Source: Peptoniphilaceae bacterium (GTDB lineage: Bacteria; Bacillota; Clostridia; Tissierellales; Peptoniphilaceae). From it: a stretch of DNA of 46,620 nt. The notes beneath the pieces were generated by a model that was not told where the DNA came from, did not search any database, and saw only the letters and a list, made by a program, of their open reading frames with translations. Both the position numbers and the translations under genes were made by a program. The stretch is from positions 1-46,620 of the forward strand of contig JASBZD010000002.1 in NCBI GenBank assembly GCA_029983595.1, written 5' to 3'. Below, one piece after another: positions 16,317 through 26,041 of the stretch; the stretch's first letter is position 1; each line of letters starts with the position of its first letter.

Positions 16317-16434
16317 ATAAATCTTCTTTCATCCAGACTTTACTGTCGGTTTTGGAATTTCACCAAATCATTCTCATTAAGAGCTCGCGGACTTTACCGC
16401 CGGTCAAGGAATTACGCCTCGCCCTGAAGATATT
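16317..16434 (-). promoter_or_regulatory. FMN riboswitch, right copy, controlling the ribU'-smpB fusion
   Basis: All RFN blocks are present and identical to 772-889. Its first downstream gene is no longer an intact ribU but the chimera, so riboflavin/FMN status would gate a second set of smpB, ansA and ppaC genes. Confidence 0.95.
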
Positions 16435-16437
16435 TAT

Positions 16438-16466
16438 ATGTTACTACTTTATTAAATTTTTGTCAA
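16438..16466 (-). promoter_or_regulatory. Promoter for the riboswitch-ribU'-smpB transcript
   Basis: Same as 893-921: TTGACA, 17 bases, TAACAT on the minus strand, with the start predicted at helix P1 of the riboswitch. It is the only evident promoter for the left-copy smpB, ansA and ppaC genes. Confidence 0.62.
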
Positions 16467-16482
16467 GTTATTTAATTAACAC

Positions 16483-18090
16483 TTACTCTGATAACTCTTT
16501 ATTCTTAGTTCTTCCTAATTTCTGGTTAATTACCTCGATTAACATCCTTATTTCTCCTACTCCTAGTATATATGAAATCGCTCCGTAAATTATAATAGCT
16601 ATAAATACTACAATCAATAGAATTAATAATCTAGTAAGAGTTGACGCATCTAATGCTGGAATAGCTTTCATTATTCCAAAATATGATATATAGCAGAACA
16701 CGCCCATTATTAAAGCTGCTACTGTATTTTTAATAAATGCACGAAGATAACTATAACCGTAGAAATGTCCGATTTTTTTTCTTAATACTAAAAATGATAT
16801 AAATACCGAAATATTAGTCGCAAGAGATAAGCCTAGCGCGATACCTCTGTGCCCAATAAATCTAATAAATATAGCATTAAAAATTATATTTAAAACTACT
16901 GAAATAGCAGAAATTATTAGAGGTGTCGTCGTATCTTGTAATGAGTAATAAACACGATTTAATAAGTTTGATAGACTAAGAGCAGTTAAGGATAACGCAT
17001 AAAATTTTAAACTCATAGCCGTCTGATCAGCATCAAACTGTGTGAATTTTCCTCTTAAAAACGCAATTTCTATAATTGGCTGAGATAATACTATTAGACC
17101 TATAGTAGCTGGTATTGTAATAAGCATTATAAGTCTTACGCCAAACGCCATTGATTTTCTGCCTTCTGTGTAATTCCCTTCTGAGAAATGTTTAGATAGA
17201 ATTGGGAATGCTATAGAAGTTATAGCAGATACAAAAATACCTAAAACTAGAAGGTTCATCTGGTTAGATAAATTCAGCCACGTTACTGTACCAGTCTGTA
17301 AAGAAGATGCAAAACGTGTATTTATCATAATATTAAAATCATTTATCGCTACAGAAAATAAAACTGGAGCTGATAAAGCTAGGGCATGACGCACATATTT
17401 ATCTTTTGGATTAAATACTGGAAAATATTTATGTCCTGTACGCTTAGTTTCAGGATATAAAAATATAACTTCAGCTACTACTGCTAAAATACTAGCAATA
17501 GTAAGTCCCTCTATCCCAAATTTAGAAGATAATCCTACTAGATAAATTATATATACTGCGTTTAATGGTATAGGAATTGCACCAGTTGCACCAAAATACC
17601 CCTTAGACTGCAATATGCCCGTCATTACTCCTAGGATTGCCGAAAATATTATAACCGGCATTCCCATTCGAGTAAGTTTCATCGTAAGGTTAAATGTCTC
17701 ATCGTTAAATCCGCCACCAACGAGTTTTACTATTATAGGTGAGAAAACTATACCTATTAGAGTCATTATAGCTCCTGCGATTATCGATAATGAAAGCATA
17801 TTATTAGAGTGATAATTTACTGTATCATCGCCCTCTTCTTTTCGCACACGTGAAATCATCGGTATAAAAGTATTGGCAATGGCTGCCGTAACTATCATTG
17901 ATAAAAGGCTGGTCGCACGTAAAGATGCGTTAAATGCATCTGTCTCTATACCAGCTCCAAAATAGTTAGTCTTAAGCTGCTCTCTTACAAACCCTAAAAC
18001 TTTACCGACCATGGCGAAAATTACTAGTGCCATAGCAGATTTAGAAAGATTTTGAGCCTCATTTTTAGTTTTTATTTCTCTTTTTTTCAT
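16483..18090 (-). CDS. murJ: Lipid II flippase MurJ (right copy)
   Basis: This 535-residue MurJ is identical to the one at 938-2545, with the same VREQLKTNYFGAG signature, about 14 membrane segments, promoter and start. Its downstream neighbour differs: the riboswitch here leads to the truncated ribU'-smpB fusion, not to intact ribU. Having two identical murJ genes could double gene dosage for peptidoglycan precursor export, if the duplication is real and not an assembly product. There is no sign of divergence or decay in either copy. Confidence 0.95.
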   Translation of the reverse strand: MKKREIKTKNEAQNLSKSAMALVIFAMVGKVLGFVREQLKTNYFGAGIETDAFNASLRATSLLSMIVTAAIANTFIPMISRVRKEEGDDTVNYHSNNMLSLSIIAGAIMTLIGIVFSPIIVKLVGGGFNDETFNLTMKLTRMGMPVIIFSAILGVMTGILQSKGYFGATGAIPIPLNAVYIIYLVGLSSKFGIEGLTIASILAVVAEVIFLYPETKRTGHKYFPVFNPKDKYVRHALALSAPVLFSVAINDFNIMINTRFASSLQTGTVTWLNLSNQMNLLVLGIFVSAITSIAFPILSKHFSEGNYTEGRKSMAFGVRLIMLITIPATIGLIVLSQPIIEIAFLRGKFTQFDADQTAMSLKFYALSLTALSLSNLLNRVYYSLQDTTTPLIISAISVVLNIIFNAIFIRFIGHRGIALGLSLATNISVFISFLVLRKKIGHFYGYSYLRAFIKNTVAALIMGVFCYISYFGIMKAIPALDASTLTRLLILLIVVFIAIIIYGAISYILGVGEIRMLIEVINQKLGRTKNKELSE

Positions 18091-18131
18091 CTATATTAAT
18101 AATTCCTTAATAATATTTTAATTCAAATCAT

Positions 18132-18160
18132 ATAATACTCTATATTTTATCGATAATCAA
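18132..18160 (-). promoter_or_regulatory. Promoter for murJ, right copy
   Basis: TTGATT, 17-base spacer and TATTAT on the minus strand, identical to 2587-2615. Confidence 0.58.
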
Positions 18161-18161
18161 T

Positions 18162-18192
18162 AAAAAATCACGACTATAATTTAGCCGTGATT
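18162..18192 (-). terminator. Terminator after histidine kinase, right copy
   Basis: Same ten-pair stem and T tract as 2617-2647, lying 12 bases past the kinase stop. Confidence 0.85.
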
Positions 18193-18203
18193 TAATTTAT
18201 TTT

Positions 18204-20273
18204 TTAAAATATTATTGTAGTTTTAAATAGATCCCCATCTATTTCTAGATTAAACTCTCCGCCTTGTATTTCAGTTAGGCTTTTTGCGATAGAAAGTCCA
18301 AGTCCAGATCCTTCTGTATTTCTAGACGCATCACCTCTTATAAATCTCTCCATAAGCTCTTCTTCAGAAATATTAAGTGGATATTTAGAAATATTTTTTA
18401 TTATAAGCTCTGTTTTATCAGCTATATTTTCAAAATTTATATACACACGCGAGTTTTCCATCGCATATTTGTCGATATTTGAAAATAGATTATCTAATAT
18501 TCTAGAAGTCTGATTTCCATCAATATTTACTATATATGGAATTTCATCAGCTTTAATAATAGTCTCTATATTTTTAGAATTATATTTATCTTCATAAGAG
18601 CCTAAAACCTGTAAAGTAAGCTGATATAAGTCCACATCTTCTAGTTCTAGATCTATATTTTTAGAAGAAACCTTAGATATCTCAAATAGATTCTCTACTA
18701 GGATCTTAAGCTGGTTAGACTTATCATTTATTATCTCTGCATATTTTTTAATATCCTCATCTGTAGTTTCGGGTGAATTTATAAGCTCTGAATAATTTAT
18801 TATAGATGTAAGAGGAGTTTTAAGGTCATGGCTTACATTAGTAATAAGCTCAGTTTTCATTCTTTCAGATTTTACAGCATGTTCCACTTTACTATCTAAG
18901 TCACTACCAATAGAGTTTATATTTTTAGCAATTTCAGAAAATCTTATATTTTCATCTATTTTAGTTTTAAAATCGCCTTCTGATATTTTTTTAGTAGCTT
19001 CATTTACTAGTTTAATATCTTCAAAGTATTTTAAAATAAAACCAGTTACTAAAAATACTAAGAATGTATAGGCTAATAAAAGGATAAACCTATTAGACCC
19101 AAATATAGCAATCAGTAAATATCCTAAAAATAAAATTAGAATAAATGTGAGTACTACATTAATAGTTTTAAAATCTGTAAGTTTAAATCTTCTAAATAAT
19201 GGACTGAAAATCTTATAGATAATTGAGTTTCTAGCGAGTTTACTATTTAAAAATCCATCTCTTATCCCTTTTAGTCCATATACTGCATAAAATATAGTAA
19301 GTCCAGTACAAAAAATTACTATAAATGCACCTAGCGCTATTAAGAAATTGTTACTATAAAATAAATCGATATATCTTTCTTGGCTATAGAAGTAATAATC
19401 TGGTGAAAATATCTCAGATGAGATAGCCATAAGTGCTATAAATAAAAACACAACTATTTCTACAGGTACTTTAATTATCTTATTATAAAACTCGTCGATA
19501 TTTTGGTTTTCATATTTTAAGATAATAGCTGTCAGAACAAATATTATAGAGCTTATAATAACTGATAGACCCATTCTAGAAGATATATCAATTTGAGATA
19601 TCCATCTATCCATATCCTTTTCTAAAAATCCATTATCTACATTTATAGCATAGGCAAACTCTATAGACTCAATTCTTTCATCTCGTAAAATATCACTATA
19701 GTTATTTCTAATCGTATCATTTAATGTAGAAGATACTTGTCTAGAAAGTGGAGTAATCTCAGAGGTATGATCATCATTAAGAACTAATCCATCTTCTGAA
19801 ATTTTACCCTTTATTACCACTTGACCAGAGGTAAAATTTATTTCTTCAGGGTTAAATCCTTTGCCATACCCTAATTTTCTTTTAAAATTATCATCATTAG
19901 ATAAGTAAATATCTCTATACCTTACATTTTCACTAGAACGTGTATTTTCTTTTGAATTTACAACATTTTCTAGAGAATAATCTTCATCGTCGTAAGAAAC
20001 CTCTTCAGTTATAGTCTCTCCAGTTTCAGAAGTTCTTTTAGATTTTTCATAGCTCTTTTTTACTGAATGTATATAATAATTGGCATAATCTCCCATAAAA
20101 TCTGCATCTCTACCAAAGATAGAGCTACCTACAAAATCTGAGATCTGATTTCTTAAAATATCATTTTTATCATATCTATTACTCATACTAAAAGGCGCAA
20201 AACTTACAAATATACCGCCAATAATAGATATAATAAGTAATAGCGTAAGCGATCTTTTACCTGTGTTATTCAT
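18204..20273 (-). CDS. Multi-membrane-segment sensor histidine kinase (right copy)
   Basis: Identical in sequence to 2659-4728: 689 residues, N-terminal membrane segment, hydrophilic region to about 228, a block of about five membrane segments, His482 in VSHDLKTPLTSI, then N and G boxes. It is coupled to the response regulator upstream by a one-base gap. With both halves of the two-component system duplicated together, kinase-regulator stoichiometry would be kept. The ligand remains unknown. Confidence 0.9.
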   Translation of the reverse strand: MNNTGKRSLTLLLIISIIGGIFVSFAPFSMSNRYDKNDILRNQISDFVGSSIFGRDADFMGDYANYYIHSVKKSYEKSKRTSETGETITEEVSYDDEDYSLENVVNSKENTRSSENVRYRDIYLSNDDNFKRKLGYGKGFNPEEINFTSGQVVIKGKISEDGLVLNDDHTSEITPLSRQVSSTLNDTIRNNYSDILRDERIESIEFAYAINVDNGFLEKDMDRWISQIDISSRMGLSVIISSIIFVLTAIILKYENQNIDEFYNKIIKVPVEIVVFLFIALMAISSEIFSPDYYFYSQERYIDLFYSNNFLIALGAFIVIFCTGLTIFYAVYGLKGIRDGFLNSKLARNSIIYKIFSPLFRRFKLTDFKTINVVLTFILILFLGYLLIAIFGSNRFILLLAYTFLVFLVTGFILKYFEDIKLVNEATKKISEGDFKTKIDENIRFSEIAKNINSIGSDLDSKVEHAVKSERMKTELITNVSHDLKTPLTSIINYSELINSPETTDEDIKKYAEIINDKSNQLKILVENLFEISKVSSKNIDLELEDVDLYQLTLQVLGSYEDKYNSKNIETIIKADEIPYIVNIDGNQTSRILDNLFSNIDKYAMENSRVYINFENIADKTELIIKNISKYPLNISEEELMERFIRGDASRNTEGSGLGLSIAKSLTEIQGGEFNLEIDGDLFKTTIIF

Positions 20274-20274
20274 A

Positions 20275-20970
20275 TTATCTCTCCTTTTGGAATTTATAAC
20301 CTAGCCCCCAGACGACTTTTATATATCTAGGTTTTGCTGGATTAATCTCGATTTTATCTCTGATTCTACTTATATGGACTGTTACAGTTTTAGTTTCAAT
20401 AGCTGGCTCGTTCCATACTCTCTCATAGATTTCATCGACTGAAAAGACGCGATTTGGATTTTTCATTAATAGTTCTAGGATTTTATACTCAATAGACGTA
20501 AGCTCTACATTTTCTCCATCGATAGTAATAGATTTCTCATTAGTATCTAGCCTCGCACCATCTATTTCGATAATTCCATCAGAATCACCACTAGTTTTAT
20601 ATCTATAAAATCTCCTAATAGATGAATTTACTCGCGCGATAAGCTCTAATGGATTAAAAGGTTTAGTAATATAATCATCAGCCCCAATGTCAAGGCCCAT
20701 GATTTTATCATAATCCTCAGATTTTGCTGATAAAATAATTACTGGAATCATATAATCCTCACGAAGCTTCATAATTGCCTCTTCACCAGACATATTGGGC
20801 ATCATCAGATCCATTATTACTAGATCGATTTTATCATTATCTAAAATATTAAGAGCCTCTAGCCCATCATTAGCAAATACGGGTATATAACCCGCATTTT
20901 TTAAATAAATCCCTATCGATTCACGTATTGCTTTATCATCTTCTGCTACTAAAATCCTATAATTTTCCAT
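20275..20970 (-). CDS. OmpR/PhoB-family response regulator (right copy)
   Basis: Identical to 4730-5425: receiver with Asp54, and winged helix ending VWGLGYKF. The AAAGTATA direct repeats upstream are also duplicated, so both copies should respond to the same signal and, if autoregulated, to each other. This is the first gene of the regulator-kinase pair. Confidence 0.93.
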   Translation of the reverse strand: MENYRILVAEDDKAIRESIGIYLKNAGYIPVFANDGLEALNILDNDKIDLVIMDLMMPNMSGEEAIMKLREDYMIPVIILSAKSEDYDKIMGLDIGADDYITKPFNPLELIARVNSSIRRFYRYKTSGDSDGIIEIDGARLDTNEKSITIDGENVELTSIEYKILELLMKNPNRVFSVDEIYERVWNEPAIETKTVTVHISRIRDKIEINPAKPRYIKVVWGLGYKFQKER

Positions 20971-20992
20971 TTTCGTCTTCTCCTTTAAGATA

Positions 20993-21044
20993 ATAATACA
21001 AAATAGGTTTTACAAAATTTCTAATAAAGTATAAAGAAAGTATA
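20993..21044 (-). promoter_or_regulatory. Response-regulator promoter with AAAGTATA repeats, right copy
   Basis: AAAGTATA at 21026-21033 and 21037-21044 with 11-bp period, and TATTAT at 20998-20993 on the minus strand, as at 5448-5499. Confidence 0.4.
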
Positions 21045-21046
21045 AC

Positions 21047-21075
21047 AAAAAAATACGACCAAATAAAATTGGCCG
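21047..21075 (-). terminator. Terminator after CDF transporter, right copy
   Basis: CGGCCAA/TTGGTCG stem and seven-T run on the minus strand, as at 5502-5530. Confidence 0.85.
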
Positions 21076-21081
21076 CAAACT

Positions 21082-22254
21082 TTAAAAATCTTTATCTATT
21101 ATTATATCGTAATCCATATCTCCAAAATAGAATATAAGATATCCCTTAGCTCTTTTAATCAGTTCTTCTTCATCTTTAAGGCTATTTATCCTATCTTTAT
21201 CTGTAACAAGATCAACTGCCCCATGGAGACGTCCATCTATATTTACAACCGATATATCGTGATATGAGACTATAGAATCCTCAGTTTTTATAAAATTTTT
21301 TAAAATTTTCTCAAATTCCACCTCAAATGCGTTGTGAATCCCTACATCCATCTTTACAGTAAGTAAAATATTAAATTTATCATATACTCTATGTTCTATT
21401 TCTTCAAAGGTCCTAGCCACCTCTATTATATTTGTGGTAGAGGGCTCTATTAATACGTCTACTGTACCATATGCCATCCCATGACCATATGAGTGGATCA
21501 TTAAATCGTGATAATCTTTTACAATACTAAAACTTTTTAAAATATCCTCAATCCCCTCTATTATCTTAGCATCTGGTGGCGATCCAACTATGTTATTAAT
21601 CATCTCACGAATTAATTCAAACCCACTATATAAGATAAATATAGAGATTATTAGACCACCAATTCCATCGACTGGCAGATTTATAAATCTAGAGATAATT
21701 AAAGAAGCTAAAACTACGCCAGTAATAGCTACATCAGCAATAGAATCCACTGCTGCTGCTTTTAGAGTCTGACTTTCTATTTTTCTAGCAATAATATTAT
21801 AAAATCCATACATTAAAAATTTAGCAATTATTGAAACTACTAAAACTATTATTACGCCATAAGAAAACTCCACTGGAGTAGGATTTCTAAGCTCTGCTAT
21901 AGAGCCTTTTAATAGATTAAATCCTACTAAAAATACACCTATAGCCACTACTAAGGCAGAAATATACTCATATCTTCCATGGCCATAAGGGTGTTCTTTA
22001 TCTTTTGAACGAGATGAAATCTTTATTCCGATAAAAGATACAATAGATGAAAAAGTATCTGTAAGATTATTTATTCCATCTCCTAAAATAGAGATTGAAT
22101 TAGAAATAATCCCAAATAAAATTTTAAATCCCGCAAGAAGGATATTAATAACTAGCCCCACCAAAGTCGTGCGAGTGCCAATATCGGTGCGTGTTTTAAT
22201 ATCTTTAAAATCAGTATTATCCCCAATTATTCTATTAGCTATAAATTCAGCCAT
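21082..22254 (-). CDS. Cation diffusion facilitator, probably Mn-type (right copy)
   Basis: Identical to 5537-6709: 390 residues, six membrane segments, NxxxD in segment 2 and DxxxD in segment 5 suggesting Mn2+ over Zn2+, and an extended cytoplasmic C-terminal domain. Its ATG abuts the stop of the ATP-grasp gene. Increased dosage of a metal exporter is one plausible selective benefit of the duplication, but nothing in the sequence singles this gene out. Confidence 0.9.
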   Translation of the reverse strand: MAEFIANRIIGDNTDFKDIKTRTDIGTRTTLVGLVINILLAGFKILFGIISNSISILGDGINNLTDTFSSIVSFIGIKISSRSKDKEHPYGHGRYEYISALVVAIGVFLVGFNLLKGSIAELRNPTPVEFSYGVIIVLVVSIIAKFLMYGFYNIIARKIESQTLKAAAVDSIADVAITGVVLASLIISRFINLPVDGIGGLIISIFILYSGFELIREMINNIVGSPPDAKIIEGIEDILKSFSIVKDYHDLMIHSYGHGMAYGTVDVLIEPSTTNIIEVARTFEEIEHRVYDKFNILLTVKMDVGIHNAFEVEFEKILKNFIKTEDSIVSYHDISVVNIDGRLHGAVDLVTDKDRINSLKDEEELIKRAKGYLIFYFGDMDYDIIIDKDF

Positions 22255-23808
22255 TTATATATCCCTATTTTTTTCCTTATATAATTTATTTAATTTTTCT
22301 TCAGTAATATCGTTACCTTCTTCATCTACGACCATGATATTTAATAGTTGTTTACGCATACCAACTCTAAAACGTCTTAGATATTCTTCCCTAAGCTCAG
22401 ATCTTTCAGCCTCTTCTTCATCAGTTAGTGATCGCTGTTTAGCTATTGCAGCTAATTCGTTAATTCTAGGTAAAATATCGTCCATTGAGCGAGGTACAGC
22501 TAAAATAGCAGGAGCAGTAATATAATCATCAAGCCCCTCAATAATATTTTTACGCCCCATTCTAGCATATATTCCAGCTAGATTTTCGTTATATGAAAAT
22601 AATCCGATATTTGATGCAAATTTTTCAGTATAGACTTCACCATTTTCATCAAATTCAATAAACTCAATAATGCGAGGTTTTACATATTCTTGATAGATAT
22701 AATTATCTCCAGCTGCATTATTTACCATCTCGCTCCATTTTTTATCATCATAATCAAGACCAGCATAAACTCCAGTCGACGCATTTCTATCCATTGGTTT
22801 AATAATGTAGCTATCTTTATTATTTATAACTTCTTCAGCAGAATCTTTTTCTAAAATATAAGTTTTAGGGACATGTTTTTCTATCCATTCATTTTCTGAA
22901 TCTTCTAGGATAGATTTAGTCTCTTTATCAAAAAGTATTTTAAAAAATATTTTAGAGTGAATTATCTGAGATCTAATTGGCCCAACTGTTACCATCGCTG
23001 AGTCCATATAGGCATCTATAAAATCTTTACAGTCTTCTTTATAATTAATTAACTCAAAAGTAACGATTCTTCTATAGATTAGATCTATTTTATAATCACC
23101 ATGATATAACGCTCCATCACGATATTCTAGCTCTCTAATATCTAAAATCTCACAATTTAAGCCTCTTTTTTCAAACGCGAGTTTAAAACGCATAAATTCA
23201 GCCTTAGTAGCTGATTCCATTACATCTACTATAGCGACATTAGGAAATTCCACAGAAGGCTCTACTTCATTATAAATTTTTAAAGCCTCGTCTACCCAGC
23301 TATCAAATAGCTCAAATCTCTCTATATAATAATCCTCCGACAAAACAGTAAGACCTTTTGAATTTTTTAAAATCTTTCCAATTACCGCATCTTCGTTCAT
23401 AGCAGAAGAACCATCTGTATTGATTTCACATAGCTTATAATCTTCGTTATTATTATAAAAAACGTCATATCTAGCTATTGGAAATGGACAGTCATATCCT
23501 GGATCTTTTAAAATCATCTCTTCTATCCAATCAGGATAGTTAAATAATTTTCTATATTCCTCATTATTTAGATATTCATTTACGACTTTTCGCCCAATTC
23601 TATTAATCATATCATTTATATCTTTTAGATTTTCATAGTCTTTAATATCTAAAAATAAAGGTTCATAGTTAAAAGGAACTGGATGACCTTTATAATAAGC
23701 TGTGGAGTTTTTTACTATTTCCTTAGTTACTTCATAGTCTTTTGCGTATTTTTCTGGATTTTTCTTTATTAGTTCAAGATAATCTTTTTTTATTTTATCT
23801 GCGTACAA
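22255..23808 (-). CDS. ATP-grasp ligase fused to DUF896/YnzC (right copy)
   Basis: Identical to 6710-8263: glutathionylspermidine-synthase-like circularly permuted ATP-grasp (about 1-435) followed by a YnzC-like module (about 445-517). Because the reading frame through the domain boundary is the same in both copies, the repeat gives no independent evidence that the fusion is real. It overlaps gshA by 14 bp. Confidence 0.85.
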   Translation of the reverse strand: MYADKIKKDYLELIKKNPEKYAKDYEVTKEIVKNSTAYYKGHPVPFNYEPLFLDIKDYENLKDINDMINRIGRKVVNEYLNNEEYRKLFNYPDWIEEMILKDPGYDCPFPIARYDVFYNNNEDYKLCEINTDGSSAMNEDAVIGKILKNSKGLTVLSEDYYIERFELFDSWVDEALKIYNEVEPSVEFPNVAIVDVMESATKAEFMRFKLAFEKRGLNCEILDIRELEYRDGALYHGDYKIDLIYRRIVTFELINYKEDCKDFIDAYMDSAMVTVGPIRSQIIHSKIFFKILFDKETKSILEDSENEWIEKHVPKTYILEKDSAEEVINNKDSYIIKPMDRNASTGVYAGLDYDDKKWSEMVNNAAGDNYIYQEYVKPRIIEFIEFDENGEVYTEKFASNIGLFSYNENLAGIYARMGRKNIIEGLDDYITAPAILAVPRSMDDILPRINELAAIAKQRSLTDEEEAERSELREEYLRRFRVGMRKQLLNIMVVDEEGNDITEEKLNKLYKEKNRDI

Positions 23809-25153
23809 TATTTACACCATCTTTCGTTATTTTATATATATCTATCTTATTAATCGAGGTAGCTTTCTTTACATCTTCTGTATCTTTATAAATTTTCTCA
23901 GTTTTTTTATAAAAACTACCATCATTTTCTATAAGCTCTTCAAGTGGGTTAAGATAATTTTTTTCACTATTATCTAGCCCATTTTTAGCTAAACTTACTA
24001 ACTTTTTAGACCAATCTTTAAGGCTAAGACCCAAATACATAGCCTCTTGCCCATTTTTATACATCTCTTCTCTAGTAGAAATTATATCTTCTCTAGAAAT
24101 ATCTTTAAATTTATCATATAAGAAATTTAAATTCTCTTCATTATATATTATTCCTTTTAAAAGTGCATAGGCTGCAAAGTTATAAGGATAAGTTACAGCA
24201 TCTAAAACGCGAATCTCGATAAATTTTTTAGCTCTCACATCGGGAAATACCATAGTCATATAATGCTCTATCTCTTCTTTTAGATCTTCTAATGACTTGC
24301 CCTTACTTATTTCTCTTTCTAAAAGATCCCCAATTAAGTCTAGTGTAGGGTAAAATTCTCCATCTTTTAGCCCAAAAATCGCAGGGGTACTACATACATA
24401 TTCTGCATATCCTCTATAAGAGTTATCTATAAATGCATTTCTAGCAAGTCCTGATCTCTCAGGATCAGTATTTTCCCATATCTTAGCTCTAATATTATGA
24501 ATGGCAGGTTCTCCTTCAAAAAAGTAACCATTATCAAAAATTGAATATAAAATATTAGTTATTCCATTAGCTACTACAAATTTTTTAATAAAGTCCTCTT
24601 CAGATAAAAAATCCATAGATAATTGTAAACCTGCAGTTCCCTTCATCATATTATGGCCCATTAACCCAGAATTATCAAAATACTTCCACATAGAATCGTA
24701 TCTCTTTTTAGGTAAAAGATTAAGCTCTTCTATTTTAGTAACTGGATGATATGCAATAGCTAATATATCATATTGAAGTTTATCTAAAATAGGTAGAAGT
24801 ATATTAAAAAACTCAATATATTTATCCTCTATTTCTTTAATATACTCCTTAGGTTTATTTAAACTAAACTCAAACTGACCTCCCGGCTCGGTAGATATAG
24901 TTACCTCATCTTTTATAAGTCCAAGAATATGGTCTTTTTCATAAATTGGCTCATAACCTTTTTTTATAAGCTCTTTAAAAATATACTCAATACCATATTC
25001 TTCATCATAGCTTACGCTTTTATAGTCACTTCTATGCACAATAATATGTTCCATTTCAGGACCGAGTTTTAAATTATTACTTTCTTTTTCGTTAGATTTT
25101 ATATATTTTACTATTAAATCTATAGCATTTTTAAAATTTTGTGATTTATCCAT
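23795..25153 (-). CDS. gshA: Glutamate-cysteine ligase, GCS2 type (right copy)
   Basis: Identical to 8250-9608: 452 residues with LGPEMEHIIV and STEPGGQFEFS active-site blocks. It leads the gshA-ATP-grasp-CDF operon of the right copy. Two copies would raise capacity for gamma-glutamylcysteine synthesis. Confidence 0.87.
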   Translation of the reverse strand: MDKSQNFKNAIDLIVKYIKSNEKESNNLKLGPEMEHIIVHRSDYKSVSYDEEYGIEYIFKELIKKGYEPIYEKDHILGLIKDEVTISTEPGGQFEFSLNKPKEYIKEIEDKYIEFFNILLPILDKLQYDILAIAYHPVTKIEELNLLPKKRYDSMWKYFDNSGLMGHNMMKGTAGLQLSMDFLSEEDFIKKFVVANGITNILYSIFDNGYFFEGEPAIHNIRAKIWENTDPERSGLARNAFIDNSYRGYAEYVCSTPAIFGLKDGEFYPTLDLIGDLLEREISKGKSLEDLKEEIEHYMTMVFPDVRAKKFIEIRVLDAVTYPYNFAAYALLKGIIYNEENLNFLYDKFKDISREDIISTREEMYKNGQEAMYLGLSLKDWSKKLVSLAKNGLDNSEKNYLNPLEELIENDGSFYKKTEKIYKDTEDVKKATSINKIDIYKITKDGVNIVRR

Positions 25154-25273
25154 AGTCTTACCTCTATGTATCTATACCCAAAATATAGAAAAAGATTTCT
25201 TAATATTAGTTTAATTTTTATCATAAATTTTGACGATTATTTTAATTTTTTATTAATTTTATTCATTTTGATG

Positions 25274-25301
25274 TTTACATTATTAAAGTATGTGGTATAA
25301 T
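25274..25301 (+). promoter_or_regulatory. Promoter for the DUF2089 trio, right copy
   Basis: TTTACA, 16 bases, TATAAT, identical to 9729-9756. Confidence 0.7.
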
Positions 25302-25353
25302 TTAATTAGAAATTGAAGATTCAATATAAATATTATTTCAAGGAGAGAGATTT

Positions 25354-25716
25354 ATGAAAGATTACTTAAATAGTTGTCCAGTTTGCGATGGGAAGTTATA
25401 TATTACAGAATACTCATGCGATAACTGCGGAAGTACCATTAATGGATTTTTCCCAGGCTCAAAATTCAGTAAATTATCTGAAGAAGATTTAAAATTTATC
25501 GAGATATTCGTTATGAATCGTGGAAGTATTAAGGAGATAGAAAAAGTTTTAGGAGTTTCATATCCTACTGTACGTAATCAGCTTGATAATGTAATTAAAG
25601 CACTAGGACATGCAGTCAACACAGAGACTTCTAGAGTAGAAATTTTAAAACTTTTAGATGATGGTGAGATTTCAGCTGAAGAAGCTAAAGAGATGTTAAA
25701 TAACTTAGAGCTATAA
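25354..25716 (+). CDS. DUF2089 zinc-ribbon/HTH regulator (right copy)
   Basis: Identical to 9809-10171: two CxxC zinc-binding pairs, helix-turn-helix at about 48-88, and C-terminal hairpin ILKLLDDGEISAEEAKEML. It is first in the plus-strand trio with its own promoter and ribosome binding site. Confidence 0.85.
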   Translation: MKDYLNSCPVCDGKLYITEYSCDNCGSTINGFFPGSKFSKLSEEDLKFIEIFVMNRGSIKEIEKVLGVSYPTVRNQLDNVIKALGHAVNTETSRVEILKLLDDGEISAEEAKEMLNNLEL

Positions 25717-25738
25717 AATAGATTAATAGGAGATCAAA

Positions 25739-26029
25739 ATGAAAGAAGAAAGATTATTAATTTTACAAATGGTTAAAGAAGGTAAAATTTCAATAGATGA
25801 AGGTATGACTTTACTTGATTCACTAGAAAAAAGTAACGTATCTGATGAAAATGATCTAGAAAAAAGATTTTCCTTATTTTTAGACGAAATAAAAAATGAA
25901 TCAACAGATTTATACACTAAATTTACAGAAATGTTAAAAAATTTTGACTTTGAAGATATAAGATATACAGCCCAATCTACAATCGACGATATGAAAGACA
26001 CGATTAAAGATGCTATAAATAGAATGTAG
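25739..26029 (+). CDS. Small SHOCT-like helical protein (right copy)
   Basis: Identical to 10194-10484: 96 residues, N-terminal hairpin ILQMVKEGKISIDEGMTLLD, acidic helical remainder, function unknown, second gene of the trio. Confidence 0.75.
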   Translation: MKEERLLILQMVKEGKISIDEGMTLLDSLEKSNVSDENDLEKRFSLFLDEIKNESTDLYTKFTEMLKNFDFEDIRYTAQSTIDDMKDTIKDAINRM

Positions 26030-26041
26030 GAGATGATTTAA

